DNA of 64,000 nt from Haematobia irritans (lineage: Eukaryota; Arthropoda; Insecta; Diptera; Muscidae): assembly GCF_050003625.1 (NCBI RefSeq), contig NC_134397.1, positions 194,391,063-194,455,062 on the forward strand, read 5' to 3'. Made by a program: the position numbers and the translations under genes. Positions within the stretch are counted from its first letter, which is position 1; every line of letters begins with the position of its first letter. Positions 46,216 to 58,484 of the stretch are shown one piece after another. The notes beneath the pieces were generated by a model. The model made no database searches. It saw only the letters and a list, made by a program, of their open reading frames with translations, and was not told the DNA's origin.

Positions 46216-46275
46216 GAATGTGTCCAGAGCACCATGTTACTTTTTCACAGGAAACTAGTGACATTTTTGTCCTAA
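45379..46275 (+). pseudogene. DD37E transposase, C-terminally truncated
   Basis: The true start is probably ATG 45379 (MPSKQEEQR); upstream in-frame codons lie in the element's UTR. Residues ~5-60 form a helix-turn-helix (YSHAKLAKSLKVAKSTVTNV), and ~75-110 a second one (LSLRDAANKLGVSSTTVHR), as in Tc1-type paired DNA-binding domains. Catalytic: VVTDDETYVKAD (first Asp), VLFWPDLASCHYG (second Asp), then NTPELRPM. In this family LRPMEKYW supplies the Glu 38 residues after the second Asp. Here homology stops at LRPM, followed by NECVQ and unrelated codons to the stop. The catalytic Glu and roughly the last 60-80 residues are lost. The rest is undamaged, so truncation is the main lesion. Confidence 0.85.
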
Positions 46276-46396
46276 AAAGTTATTTTCTCTTCAAACATAA
46301 TATACTTGCCGAAATCATATACATACATCATTTTCGAGAACATAAGATGGTTGCGACAAGCATGTTACATATTCCCCGTGAAAAAGTAACATGGTA
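46231..46396. mobile_element. small MITE, 166 bp
   Basis: Ends accatgttactttttcac and, inverted, gtgaaaaagtaacatggt: an 18-bp perfect TIR. No ORF. Its position at the truncation point of the DD37E element suggests its insertion preceded or accompanied the deletion. Confidence 0.75.
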
Positions 46397-46490
46397 CTCA
46401 TGAAACATGTTTGGGGCAATCATATTCCTTCTCTGCATGCATTTTCACCACCACTGAAGATCATCTTCTCACATAGCTAATATACCTTAA

Positions 46491-47789
46491 CCCTGCTATT
46501 ATGTTGGGGTCATTTGATGACCCAAATCGAATTTATTATTACCCCATTCCTTTGTGGTGGAATATAATTAAAAGATCTTACTACTCAGTGGATGAATTGG
46601 TGAAATGTACTGAATTCAATTGGGTTTGTTAAAATTTTATGTTCGTAGGGCTTTTTATTCTTGGTTGGGGTCATTTTATGACCCCATATATTACACAGGG
46701 GGACAAACACGAACTTTTTTGTGTTGATTTGAAATTTATAGCAAAATTTAGTAATTTGAGGTCGCTGAATCCAAATATACACTTGGTTTTTATCCATCAG
46801 TTTGACTTTTCGAGATATACCGTTATTTTCATAATTAAGGCACTTCACTACATATATTGGAAAAATTTGAAAACGGTTCACCATTTTAAATAAAAACAAA
46901 CCGAAAATCCCAAAGAATATTATCTTTAAGCCGTCTTTACATTGCTTTTCAATTTTCTAAGTAGTTTTAGAGATATCGTTCAAGTTTTGAAAAAAAAATT
47001 GAAATTTTTAACAAAAAAAAAATTTGTTCTTTAAAAATTCCTACAAAATAAAAATGGGTCGAAAATCACAGTCTTGGTTCAGAAATAGTTAGTTTAATAT
47101 ATTTCGAATAAAATGAGCTTTATTTCATTACAATCGGTGCACGACTTTTAATATTGTTCACGATTTACTGAATTGATATAAATCGCGATTTGCGTATAAA
47201 ACTTAAATTTTCTAATGGGTGAATGTTTGTATGTAATAAGTTAGTTTTTTTTTTATGGTTCTGTTGATGAAGAACTGAATATTGTTTTTATAGTTATTTG
47301 GGACGATGAATCCAAATCTGCACGTGGTTCCACATTTCGGTGAAACCACATAGAGAAGCTTTGAAACTCAGAAATGTCACCAGCCGAAGATATATTATTC
47401 CACCCGCTGAAAAAATACTTTGGTGTTTGGTCGAAACTGGGGTTGAACCCATGACCCTTTGTAAAACGGGCATGCTAACCATTGCGCCACGGTAGCTCCC
47501 ATTACCACCTACATACAACTTTTTTACAACCAAAAGGCGCGAGTAAATTAAAAAAGTGTAAAGTTTTTCATTAAAGAAAAACTTCCAATAAAAGCATAAC
47601 TGGCAAAATAAACGGTATGTTTGTCTCAACGACAGAAAATTCCATTAACAACAACCTATTCCGATGATCACAAACTATAAAAAACCTTTTAATTAGATAC
47701 ACATTTCATTTTATTTTACAAAATTAAGTGTGGGTCATGATATGACCCCAACATAAAATCTGTAAGTTTTTTCTAACATAGTAGCAGGG
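46491..47789. mobile_element. piggyBac-like non-autonomous element
   Basis: Starts CCCTGCTATTATGTT, ends (inverted) CCCTGCTACTATGTT, flanked by TTAA at 46487-46490 and 47790-47793. CCY-start TIRs and TTAA target are the piggyBac hallmarks. Palindromic GGGTCATnnnATGACCC motifs recur at about 46507, 46667 and 47732. A decayed SINE is inserted at 47329-47499. No transposase. Confidence 0.82.
47329..47499 (-). mobile_element. diverged SINE copy, tail-less
   Basis: The minus strand shows gggagctaccgtggcgcaat, the B-box region gttcaacccc, then body to the agtgaaacc-like block. The tail is missing. More substituted than other copies, so older. Confidence 0.75.
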
Positions 47790-47793
47790 TTAA

Positions 47794-48089
47794 TCTTCTT
47801 TTGATTTCGGTTTGTTACTACACTAAGGGACCAATAAATTTTAATTACTTGTATGAAAATGCGATAAAACTAGAGATCTCTTTCGCATATAACTAACACA
47901 TATACGAAACGACTGATAGACGGAGAGTGTCAGGATAATCCCTGACCACGCACAAAAAAAAAACATTTTTTGTCTTCAATCGCGAAACTTATTGATCCAA
48001 TTAATTTTTAATTTTAAAAAAATTAATCGATACAACTATTTTTTTATTTTTTTATTTTTTATTTTATTTTTATTTTTGTTTTAACATAA
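47794..48089. other. unassigned AT-rich DNA
   Basis: T/A-rich runs (48030-48090) and nothing else recognised. Confidence 0.35.
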
Positions 48090-48519
48090 AACTAGTATAT
48101 ACAGCAGTAAGTTCGGCCGGGCCGAATCTTAAATACCCACCACCATGAATCAAATATAATAGATTACTTTGAAAAATCTTCTTCGTAGCGGGTTACTTGA
48201 TAATATATAGAATTTTAGGGGGTTTTATGACAAATCTTCTCCCAAGCAAATCAGTTCAACCAGTACGCTTCCCGAAGAAAAAATTTAAAGATATTAGCTA
48301 TGAAGACTAGATCAGATTCTGGATTTATGAGAACCAATTTTGCTTGAGTTTTAGAGAAATCATAAACATATCGTGTATATGATAAAATAACGCCTTGATT
48401 TGAAATCTTAAATCTGTAGATTTTTTCCGCCATTATTTAAATGAATACGACGATTAAAATGTGGAAATTTTACTTCCAGTTTCAAGCAATTTTCATGATC
48501 AGTGCGTCTGCTATACCCT

Positions 48520-48714
48520 GAAAGAAATGTTTTCTTTTCTGCGAAACGAAATTTTAGACAGGCAAAGTTTTCTTTTGACACAAATTTTAGAGACAATCGT
48601 TGAATCGCTTATCAAAAATTCGGATTATTTTGCTCTAAACGAAACTACTTTATACGAAAGGGGAATTTCGTTTGTCTAAAATTTCATTCCGGAGGAAAAT
48701 ATTTTTTCTTTGGG
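48520..48714. mobile_element. MITE, 195 bp, 8-bp TSD
   Basis: Perfect TSD tataccct at 48512-48519 and 48715-48722. Imperfect ~43-bp TIRs include cgaaattttagaca and, inverted, tgaaattttagaca. The right arm is homologous to the right arm of 22527-23446. The 8-bp TSD fits hAT. Confidence 0.75.
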
Positions 48715-49147
48715 TATACCCTCAAGAAGTTAAATCGGTCTATATCGATGCCTTACCAAATGGACCGGTAAAAATAAATGCGATACAGATTTTTGTGGGT
48801 TTAAAATACCGGTGTATTTACATTTTTGTGCAAATCGGATAAAAACTACGGTTTCTAGAAGCCCAAGGAGTTAAATCTGGAGATCGGTCTATGTGGAGGC
48901 TATACTAAAACAAGGGTCGACACACACCATATTCGGCTGATCTATTTGTGGTCAGCCCCATTCCAAAAGTCCTAGAAATAAATTCAGGAGTTAGGTCTAT
49001 ACGGGGGCTATACCAAACCATGGACCAATACTCACCACTTCTTAATGTTCCTCAAATACCTCTAGATTTGCACTTTCAGACGAATTGGGCGAAAACTACG
49101 AATTCTAGAAGTCCAAGAAATAAAATCGGGAGATCAGACTATATAGG

Positions 49148-49489
49148 GGAGCCACCGTGGTGCAATGGTTAGCATACCCGCCTTGCATACACAAGGTCGT
49201 GGGTTCGATTCCTGCTTCGTCCGAACACCAAAAAGTTTTTCAGCGGTGGATTATCCCACCTCAGTAATGCTGGTGACATTTCTGAGGGTTTCAAAACTTC
49301 TCTAAGTGGTTTCACTGCAATGTGGAACGCCGTTCGGACTCGGCTATAAAAAGGAGGTTCCTTGTCATTGAGCTTAACATGGAATCGGGCAGCACTCAGT
49401 GATAACAGAGAAGTTCACCAATGTGGTATCACAATGGACTGAATTGTCTAAGTAAGTCTGATACATCGGGCTGCCACCTAACCTAACCT
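49148..49489 (+). mobile_element. full-length tRNA-derived SINE in module element
   Basis: Complete head (TGGTGCAATGGTTAGCATA, GGTTCGATTCC), body and tail ending cctaacctaacct. It lies within a tatatgggggctatat motif of the host element; any TSD is short (ggggg). Confidence 0.9.
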
Positions 49490-50439
49490 GGGGGCTATAT
49501 CAAAACATGGACCGATAGGCACCATTTGCGACACACCTATTTGTGATCTTAAAATACCTGCAGATTTTCAATTTCAAACAAATCGGCTAGAAAATATAGT
49601 CGCTAGACGCCCAAGAAGTAAAATCGGGAGATCGGTCTATATGGGGGAATACCAAAAATGGACCGATACACCTCAATTTCGGCACACCTTTTTGTGGTCC
49701 CAAAATACCTCTAGATTTCCAATTTCAGGCAAATCGGGTAATAAATACAGTTTATAGAAGCCCAAGAATAAAAATCGGGAGATCGGTCTATATGGCGGCT
49801 ATACTAAAATATGAACCGATACACCCCATTTCCGATACACCTCTTTATGGTTCTAAAATACTTCTAGATTTTCAATTTCAGGCACATCGGATAGAAAATA
49901 CAGTTTCTAAATGCCCAAGAAGCAAAATCGAGAGATCGGTCTATATGGGGGCTATACCAAAACATGGACCGATTCGTACCATTTTTGGCACACCTTTTTA
50001 TGGTCCTCAAGTACCTCTAGATTTTCAATTTCAAGCAAATTGGATAAAAACTACGTTTTTATAAGCCCAACACCCTAAATCGGGAAGTCGGCTTATATGG
50101 GGACTATATCAAAACTTGAACCGATATAGCCCATCTTCGAACTTGACCTGCCTGCAAACAAAAAACGAATCTGTGCCAAATTTCAGGACGATAGCGATGA
50201 AGGCTGTAGCGTAATTACAACAGACAGACGGACATGCTTATATGTTATCGTCTTAGAATTTCTCTCTGATCAAGAATATATATACTTTATATAGTCGGAA
50301 ATCGATATTTCGATGTGTTACACACGGAATGACAAACTTATTATATCCCCATTAACATTCTATGGTGGTGGGTATAAAAATGGAATCAATTAAATTTTAG
50401 TTGAATATTTTTTTTAAACGCAATTAAAATTTTGATTCG

Positions 50440-50775
50440 AAAAATTTTGTTGATATAATAGTATCCAGACCTAACAAGTACAAGATGGCTGATATGTAAT
50501 GCAACAAACGCAACAACTGTCGAAAATAACATCACATCTTAGAATCAGTTTAGATTTGTTTAAATTTTCCACTTTTGCACGAATTATGGGCGTCAACTGT
50601 CGTCAAAGCTTTCACATGCTGCACGAAAGTACTTCTGCGATATTTCGGCCCATTCCCGACGAAACGTTGTCTTGAGATTATGGACAGTTTGGTATGTTTT
50701 AATACCAACCTCACTCTCCATAATGCCCTAAGCGCAAAAGTCCAACGGATATAGATCCGAAGAAAGATCCGAAGG
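50440..50775 (-). pseudogene. Tc1-like transposase relic, C-terminal piece
   Basis: The minus strand reads SDLYPLDFCA then a stop, ESEVG, KTYQTVHNLKTTFRREWAEI and FRAACESFDD. This is the C-terminal region after the PLDF motif of a Tc1-like family. It is separated from its N-terminal part (51440-51830) by a MITE. Confidence 0.7.
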
Positions 50776-51437
50776 TACACTCAAACAAAAGTTTACTCGG
50801 ATCCAAAGATTTTGACCTTCCCTTAAGGATTTTGGTATTGATTCCGAGCCAAAGATGCGGCTTCTTTAAAATAAAGACATTTTTTACGGACCTCCCTGGC
50901 TTTAAATCTAGGACCAATAAAATAAAAATTAGATACAGATCTCATTTAACGAATTTTTATTCTCTTTTTGCGATATTTAATAAAGGTGTTTATGTACAAA
51001 TTCCAATTTCAAAATCGAAATTATGCCATGTAATTCAAAGTAAAAACAGTTTTCTCAATGGTAAAAAAAACTTTTAACCAAGGATGCAAATCCTTAAAAT
51101 AAGTCTTAGCCTATATTTGAAGCCTTTTTATCTTAAATTTAAAAATTCAATATGTCAGTTGAGTTAAAGGCGATTTCTTTAAATTAAAAATGTTTTTCTT
51201 TATTTTAAGGAAACTTTTCCTTACTTTAAAGATATACAACTTCAGCAGAGAGAAGCAAAAGTTCAATATTTGTGTCCTAAATTTAATGAAAAACATTTTT
51301 GAAGCAAGGATTATTAACTTTCTTTTAATTAAAATTTCATTATTTTAAAGAATTTTGTCCTTAACATTGCGTAAATTTCGAGTCCTAAAAATTAAGTTGC
51401 GTAATCTTCTATATTAGGTCAATATTTTTTTCAGTGT
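50776..51437 (-). mobile_element. MITE splitting the Tc1-like relic
   Basis: Ends tacactcaaacaaaagtt and, inverted, tacactgaaaaaaatattg. The left portion is homologous to 39540-39660. Rich in taaaga/tctttaaa words. It lies exactly between adjoining parts of the transposase relic. Superfamily uncertain. Confidence 0.6.
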
Positions 51438-51439
51438 AG

Positions 51440-51830
51440 AAATAATACGAAGAACCTCATTTTTAAGCCATTCTGGGTTGACTCGTGATGAGCACTATGA
51501 TTCGGAGTTCTGTTGGAATGTTCATGGTTTGCGGTCGAAATGTTTGTCTGCCCAGGGGTGCAATATTGTCGCGATAATATTCGGCATTTATTTTGACCCC
51601 ATGGTCATAAGCGACCACCAGTCGTTATGGCAGCCCACACTATTACTAGCGGCAACGTTTGAGTTCGAAGCTGTAAATTTTCAGCTGACCTCTTTCGATT
51701 CTTATCAGAGAAAACCAAATGCGGTAACAGACCACTTTCGTGCAATCGAAGAAACTCCTTTAGGTCTTTCCAATCTTTTTCGCACTTTTTGGACAAGCAG
51801 TATTTGCAGGAAGTTTTGATTTACTTCTTT
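51440..51830 (-). pseudogene. Tc1-like transposase relic, central piece
   Basis: Minus-strand pieces: LPLVIVWAAITTGGRL, HPWADKHFDRKP, TFQQNSESYCSSRVNPEWLKNEV. TFQQN stands where the family has TFQQD, so the second catalytic Asp is mutated to Asn. Frameshifts and stops are present. Confidence 0.72.
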
Positions 51831-51869
51831 AATTTGGAGAAAAGTGCAGCTGAATCGCATCGATTACTT

Positions 51870-52155
51870 TAAAATTTCTATAGAAAATTTTGTAAAAATT
51901 TTATTTGTATAGAAAATTTCGCCAAAATTTTATTTTTATAGAAAATTTTGTCAAATTTTTATTTCTATAGAAAATTTGTCAAAATTTTATTTCTATAGAA
52001 AATGTTGTCAAAATTTTATTTCTATAGAAAATTTTGTCAACATTTTATTTCTATAGAAAATTTTGTCAACATTTTATTTCTACAGAAAATTTTGTCAAAA
52101 TTTTATTTCTATAGAAAATTTTGTCAAAATTTTATTTCTATAGAAAATTTTGTCA
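51870..52155. repeat. short 31-bp minisatellite array E
   Basis: About nine units, no recognisable element ends. Confidence 0.85.
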
Positions 52156-53060
52156 ACAAAATACCTCTAGATTACAAAGTTTCAATTGCATTAAAATTTT
52201 TAAAAATAATCTATATTTTTAAGTAACTGAAGAAATGGAACCTTGAATAAATATTATTTGCAAAGTACAAAGACTTTTTTGGACCACTGTAGTAACAGGT
52301 GTATGAAGCAATGTTCATTAACAAATTTACTTGTTGTCGCTAATAAAATTACTCAACAACATTACAAAATTTCCAAAGAACACCAAGAACCATTAAAAAC
52401 GCTTTCAATTACATTTTGTAACAAAATTTTTTAATAAAACAAAACTTTTTTGCATATTTACACTCCGCTTGATGAGGAATTCCCAGGAAAATATTAGGCG
52501 AAATTTTGGAGAAAAATTACAGGAGGCAAATACACAAAAACATGCTGGGCTCAAAATTGCAAAGAATGTTTGTGAAAGAAATTAACATTAACTCATCAAG
52601 ATGCCATTAACATTTTATCATGCCATCCCATATCGCGCCCACTCCTACCACATCATCTTCTGTTGATTCCACTTTGATTGTTAACTAAGTTTATTATCAC
52701 CTGTTTCAACTAATTTGTAATAAAGTTTGGAAAGGAAATCAAACAATTTCCAAAAATGTAATGTAAAAAAAAAACAAAATAACCAAAAACGAAAACTTAT
52801 CTCATTTTCATAAAACCAAATATAAGCCTCATAAGTGAACGGCAAGGCATAGATAATACCAACAGAGACTATATATAAATCTTGGGCTTTTTGTTCAAAT
52901 GAATTCATCTTATTCATTTTGTCATGTGGTTATTACACCACCCTTAGCATAGACCGCAGAAGGTTTCGAAAACAGGAAATCACTATGCCGACCATTAAGT
53001 TTATGAACATAAAATATTCTTAAAAATCTACATAAGAGGGAGTCGCATATTATTCTCTAT
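52156..53060. other. unique-looking DNA
   Basis: No gene or repeat recognised; ORFs under 80 codons on both strands. Confidence 0.35.
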
Positions 53061-53070
53061 GATGTACTTA

Positions 53071-53094
53071 GGTTAGGTTAGATTGAAGTGGCAG
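53071..53094 (-). repeat. LINE/SINE tail fragment (three copies in array F)
   Basis: ggttaggttagattgaagtg resembles the LINE tail (ggttaggttaaagtggcag). Copies at 53071, 53657 and 55617, the last two embedded in the higher-order duplication. Confidence 0.55.
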
Positions 53095-56000
53095 GCTGTT
53101 TTATTTCTGTAGAAAAATTTATCTTAAGAAAAATAGTCTATTTTATTAAAATTTTATTTCTATAGGAAATTTTGTCAAAATTTTATTTCTATAAAAAATT
53201 TTATCAAAATTTTATTTCTGTAGAAAATTTTATCATAATTTTATTTTTATAGAACATTTTATTAAAATTTTATTTCTATAGACAATTTTATCAATTTTTT
53301 TATATACAAATTCAACCGAAATTTTATTTCCTTAAAAAGTTTGGAAAAATTTTGTTTTATAAAAAATTTTCTCAAAATTTTATTTCTATAGAAAATTTTG
53401 TCAAAATTTTATTTCTATAAAAAATTTTGTCAAAACTTTATTTCTATAGGAAATTTTGTCAAAATTTTATTTCTATATGAAATTTTGTCAAAATAGAAAA
53501 TTTTCTCAAAATGTTATTTCTATAGGAATTTTTCCCAACATTTTATTTCTATAGAAAATTTTCTCAGAATTTTATTTCTATAGAAAATTTTCTCAAAATT
53601 TTATTTCTATAAAAAATTTTCTCAAAATTGTATTTATAAATAATTTCTATGGTGTAGGTTAAGTTAGATTGAAGTGACAGGCTGTTTTATTTTAGGCTTT
53701 ATTTTTATAGAAAATTTTCTCAACATTTTATTTCTACTAAAAATTGTCTCAAAATTTTATTTCTATGGGAATTTTATCAAAATTTTACTTCTGTAGAAAA
53801 ATTTATCAAAATGTTATTTCTATGGGAATTTTTATCAAAATTTTATTTCTGTAGAAAAATTTATCAAAATTTTATTTTTATAGACCATTTTATTAAAATT
53901 ATATTTCTATAGAAAATTTTCTCAAAATGTTATTATAGAATATTTTACTTCTATAGAAAATTTTATCAATTATTTATATACATATTTAAACGAAATTTAA
54001 TTTCCATAAAAAATTTGGCAAAATTTTTATTTTATAAAAAATTTTCTCAAAATTTTATTTCCATAAAAAATTTGGCAAAATTTTATTTTATAAAAATTTT
54101 TCTCCAAATTTTATTTCTATAGAAAATTGTATCAAAATTTTATTTCTATAGAAAATTGTATCAAAATTTTATTTCTATAGGAAATTTTGTCAAAATTTTA
54201 TTTCTATAGGAAATTTAGTCAAAATAGCAAATATTCTCAAAATTGAATTTTATAGAAAATTTCTACGATAATATTGACCAAATTTTATTGCTATAAAAAA
54301 TTTTGTAAAAATTTTATTTCTATAGAAAATTTTGTCAAAATTTTATTTCGTTAGAAAATTTTCTCAAAATTTTATTTTAGTATTGACCAAATTTTATTTC
54401 TATAGAAAATTTTGTCAAAACTTTATTTCTACAGCAAATTTTGTCAACATTTTATTTCTAAAGACAATTTTGTTAAAATTTTATTTGTTTAGAAAATTTT
54501 GTTAAAATGTTATTTCTTTAGAAATTTTTCTCAAAATTTTATTTCTAAGATAATATTGACCAAATTTTATTTCTATAGAAAATTTTGTCAAAATTTTATT
54601 TCTATAGAAAATTTTGTCAAAATTTTATTTCTATAGAAAATTTTGTCAAAATTTTATTTCTATAGCAAATTTTACCAACATTTTATTTCTATAGAAATTT
54701 TTGTCAACATTTTATTTCTAAAGAAAATTTTGTCCAAATTTTATTTCTATAGAAAATTTTATTTCTATAGATAATTTTGTCAAAATTTCATTTCTATTGA
54801 TAATTTTGTCACAATTTTATGTCTATAGATATAATATAATATATAATTTTGTTAAAATTTTATTTCTATAGAAAATTTTTTCAAAATTTTCTTTCTATGA
54901 GAAATTTTTGTCAAAATGTTATTTCTATAGAAAATGTTCCCAAAATTTTATTTCTATAGAAAATTTTCTCAGAATTTTATTTCTATAGAAAATTTTCTCA
55001 AAATTTTATTTCTATAAAAAAATTTTTCAAAATTGTATTTCTATGGAAATTTTTATCAAAATTTTATTTCTATGGGAATATTTATCAAAATTTTATTTTA
55101 AGAGAAAATTTTCTCAAAGTTTTATTTCTATAGAAAATTTTCTCAAAAGGTTATTTCTATAACAATTTTTTGATTTTAGGCTCAAAATTTTATTTTTATA
55201 GAAAATTTTCTCAAAATTTTATTTCTATGGAAGATTTTCTCAAAATTTTATTTCTATAGAAAATTGTATCAATTATTTATATACAAAAAATGGCAAATTT
55301 TTTTTATATTTTTTTTCCTCTGTTGGTTAAGCTACACTTGTAGTTTAGTCAATGTATTTTAATTTTAATTTTAATTTATTTTAATTTTAATTTTATTTCT
55401 ATAGAAAATTTTGTAAAAATTTTAGTTCTATAGGAAATTTTGTAAAAATTTTAGTTCTATAGGAAATTTTGTCAAAATAGAAAATTTTCTCAAAATGTTA
55501 TTTCTATAGAAAATTTTCTCAGAATTTTATTTCTATAGAAAATTTTCTCAAAATTTTATTTCTATAAAAATTTTTCTCAAAATTGTATTTCTAAATAATT
55601 TCTATGGTGTACTTAGGTTAGGTTAGATTGAAGTGACAGGCTGTTTTATTTTAGGCTTTAATTTTATAGAAAATTTTCTCAACATTTCTATAAAAAATTG
55701 TCTCAAAATTTTATTTCTATGGGAATTTTTATCAAAATTTTATTTCTGTAGAAAAATGTATCAAAATGTTATTTCTATGGGAATTTTTATCAAAATTTTA
55801 TTTCTGTAGAAAAATTTATCAAAATTTTATTTTTATAGACCATTTTATTAAAATTATATTTCTATAGAAAATTTGATGAAAATTTTATTTCTATGGGAAT
55901 TTTTATCAAAATTTTATTTTTATAGAAAATTTTGCCAAAATTTTATTGTAGAACATTTTATTAAAATTTTATTTCTATAGAAAATTTTATCAATTATTTA

Positions 56001-56550
56001 TATACAAATTTAAACGAAATTTTATTTCCATAAAAAATTTGGCAAAATTTTTATTTTATAAAAAATTTTCTCAAAATTTTATTTCCATAAAAAATTGGGC
56101 AAAATTTTATTTTATAAACATTTTTCTCCAAATTTTATTTCTATAGAAAATTGTATCAAAATTTTATTTCTATAGGAAATTTTGTCAAAATTTTATTTCT
56201 ATAGGAAATTTAGTCAAAATAGAAAATCTTCTCAAAATTGTATTTCTTGTTCTCAAAATGTTATTTCTATAGAAAATTTTCCCAAAAATTTATTTCTATA
56301 AAAAATTTTCTCAAAATTTTATTTCTGTAGAAAATTTTATCAAAATTTTATATTTATAGAACATTTTATTTAAAATTTGGCACACTTTGGTTTTATAGGA
56401 AAATTTCTCAAAATTTTATTTCTATAGTCAATTTAAGTACCTCTTAGTTGAAGAGGAATATTTTGCAATATCTACCAAAACATCAAGACTTCTAATCTAC
56501 CAAATAGTTAAAAATCTACCATTTTTGTAGAATTCTACCAACTATGGCAA
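53095..56550. repeat. 31-bp minisatellite array F with ~1.96-kb higher-order duplication
   Basis: About 100 units, many of a TTCTCAAAATTTTA variant. The marker gattgaagtgacaggctgtt lies at 53664 and 55624, with matched flanks from about 53500-54240 and 55465-56240. 54265-54560 nearly equals 42290-42600 of array C, and 54655-54830 equals 41125-41300. The right end (56435-56550) is a decayed copy of the element terminus (tctaccaactatggcaatc). A fold-back arm fragment sits at 55316-55348. Confidence 0.9.
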
Positions 56551-56559
56551 TCATAGTTT

Positions 56560-56630
56560 GGATCCATGACTCTTTGTATGTATGGATCCATGACCCTTGT
56601 ATCCAATCCATTGCACCACGGCGGCTCGTT
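56560..56630 (-). mobile_element. SINE head remnant
   Basis: catgacccttgtatccaatc and cattgcaccacggcggctc match the minus strand of the SINE head. A 22-bp piece (tggatccatgac...tgtat) is duplicated in tandem. Confidence 0.6.
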
Positions 56631-56679
56631 GCCTTATTAACTCATCCGCTACTTAGCCATCTCGTTGAGAGATTTTCTC

Positions 56680-56850
56680 TAGGCTATGGCCTTTTTCGAG
56701 TTGAGGAATACAAAGCCCAAGTATTCAATTATAATTTCATCACCTGAGTACACATTTATGTCAACATTTGATTTCACATTACTTCTCAACCACTTTGCCA
56801 TATCTTTTATTGCTAATACAGTGAAGCCTCTGAAAAGTGGAAACCGCCGG
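56680..56850 (-). pseudogene. relic of the LOA-like LINE, RNase H region
   Basis: The minus strand reads VLAIKDMAKWLRSNV then DINVYSGDEIIIEYL and FVFLNSKKAI. These match AILAIREVANWLRSNV-type sequence at 27620-27760 in the intact LINE. The RNase H Asp (YSDSQ) has become YSGDE. Short, truncated both sides. Confidence 0.75.
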
Positions 56851-56936
56851 TCGCATAAATTTTGTCCATATTTGGGAGGTATACATTTATGAAAGGTTAA
56901 TTTTAATGTGTTAATATAGCAAACGTCCCCAGACAA

Positions 56937-58380
56937 CTGTCCACTTTTTGGAGGTGTTCGGTTCTCAGAGTGTTCAATTTGATATATATTTCAGTTTGAA
57001 AAACACTACAGTTATTAGGTAATCATTTCTCAATTTTTTCAGGCGTTGTTGCAGCTGACTGTTTGGCCATTATGCTTAAAAACACTTGATTTAAAATGAA
57101 ATCTTGGATGGAAAAAATGTGTAAATCTTCTGCTAATACACTTTGATACCTCTACATGAAAAAGTTATAAAAACAAAATATTAGAAAAAATAGTTAACAT
57201 AGTTTTCGCGTTATGGATATATTGTAACCTATAGTCTGACTCTGATATGACTAAACCGCAAGTGTAGATGACCGTGTGAAAATATGGTTCATAACGCGAA
57301 AACTGTGTTGACATTTTTTTTATTTTTTTTATAACTTTTACACATTGGAACTATCAAACTACATTAGCAGAATTTTTACCTAAATATTTCCCAAGATTTC
57401 ACTTTTAACCAGTTGTGTAAAGGGAATAAATGCAACATGACATTAAGGGAATCTTTTTTCTGTTTTACTGATTGCACCTGAGACACACAAACACACCATT
57501 CCCAACACACCAATATCTAAATCTGTCGAACGCTAATGTGCCGGTCATCAGACCACAACATCTTACAGCATTATAGGTCTTATTACTAATTTCTCTCTAT
57601 ATTTGTGTGCAGTATTAAATCTCTGGGTACAGTAATACCACTTAAAATTTTTCCCAATTAATCAAATTTCAAAAACATTGTGTGTTCAACATTTTTGATA
57701 CTTAAAGTCGACCCATCCTAATATACATCTCTATAACTATATATATGTAGTTGGCGTATATATATATGAAAAAAACCTTAATGCAGTTAATTTGTTACAA
57801 TGGCTATTGCTCTTTTCGTAATTTTGTGATAACATCAGATGCCATTTTATACGACCACAATGGTTTCAGGTATATAGGATCAAGGCCATAAACCCACCCA
57901 CTGCTTGGGCAAAAACAGCCTTAGAAACATTGTAGGTAATTTAATCTCTTAATTTTATGTCACCGCAAAATGGACAAACATACTAATGAAGCATCTCAGG
58001 TGCGGGTTTTGGTTATCATTTTCATGATTACCATTAACTAATGTTGTTTGTGGTTTTTCTTTCAGCTAATTTGAGAATACAACTAAAATTGTATGTAGCC
58101 GCAGGTTTAATGGGAATACAAGATTATTGGGTAATAAAATTTCAATGGGAAATCTTTAGTTAATTGAGTAAATTCAGGGGCTAATTTGAAGGCAATGTAA
58201 GTCGTTCTTCCACTTTCCCCTATTCGTACATTGGGGCGTATAATCATTACTGCAGTAATACTGCGGTAGATCATACGTCCCATTGTCCTAAAGTATTTTT
58301 TTAATTAACCCAATTTTCATAAAGCCATAATAAAGTTAGCTAACCAACTATTAAACCATACAACGGATATGTGGATGATA
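56937..58380. other. unique-looking DNA
   Basis: No recognised gene. A short inverted-like pair (aacatagttttcgcgttatg near 57197 and cataacgcgaaaactgtgtt near 57290) spans ~115 bp. A splice-acceptor-like tttttctttcag ends at 58066. Confidence 0.4.
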
Positions 58381-58484
58381 TGTAATGCAACAATCTAAAG
58401 TGCTATATTATTATTTTTTTTTTTTTAATTTTATTGCTCCAAAGCACAAAATCTCGGCATAACATCCAATTTTAGAATCAGTTT

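Larger units (their letters stand above)
48090..50380 (+). mobile_element. 153-bp-module element, diverged subfamily (copy 4)
   Basis: 5' end agtatatacagcagtaagtt then TTCGGCCGGGCCGAA hairpin and acccaccaccatg. 3' end tctatggtggtgggtataaa. Modules carry ggagatcggtctatatgggg. The hairpin loop base and several module words differ from copies 1-3. Contains a MITE (48520-48714) and a SINE (49148-49489). Confidence 0.72.

Noticed and set aside
58030..58110. Possible small exon after tttttctttcag with a GTATGT donor 25 nt downstream
   Set aside because: The acceptor tract is short and mixed, the donor is weak, and there is no coding evidence. Kept only as a low-grade splice-like sequence.
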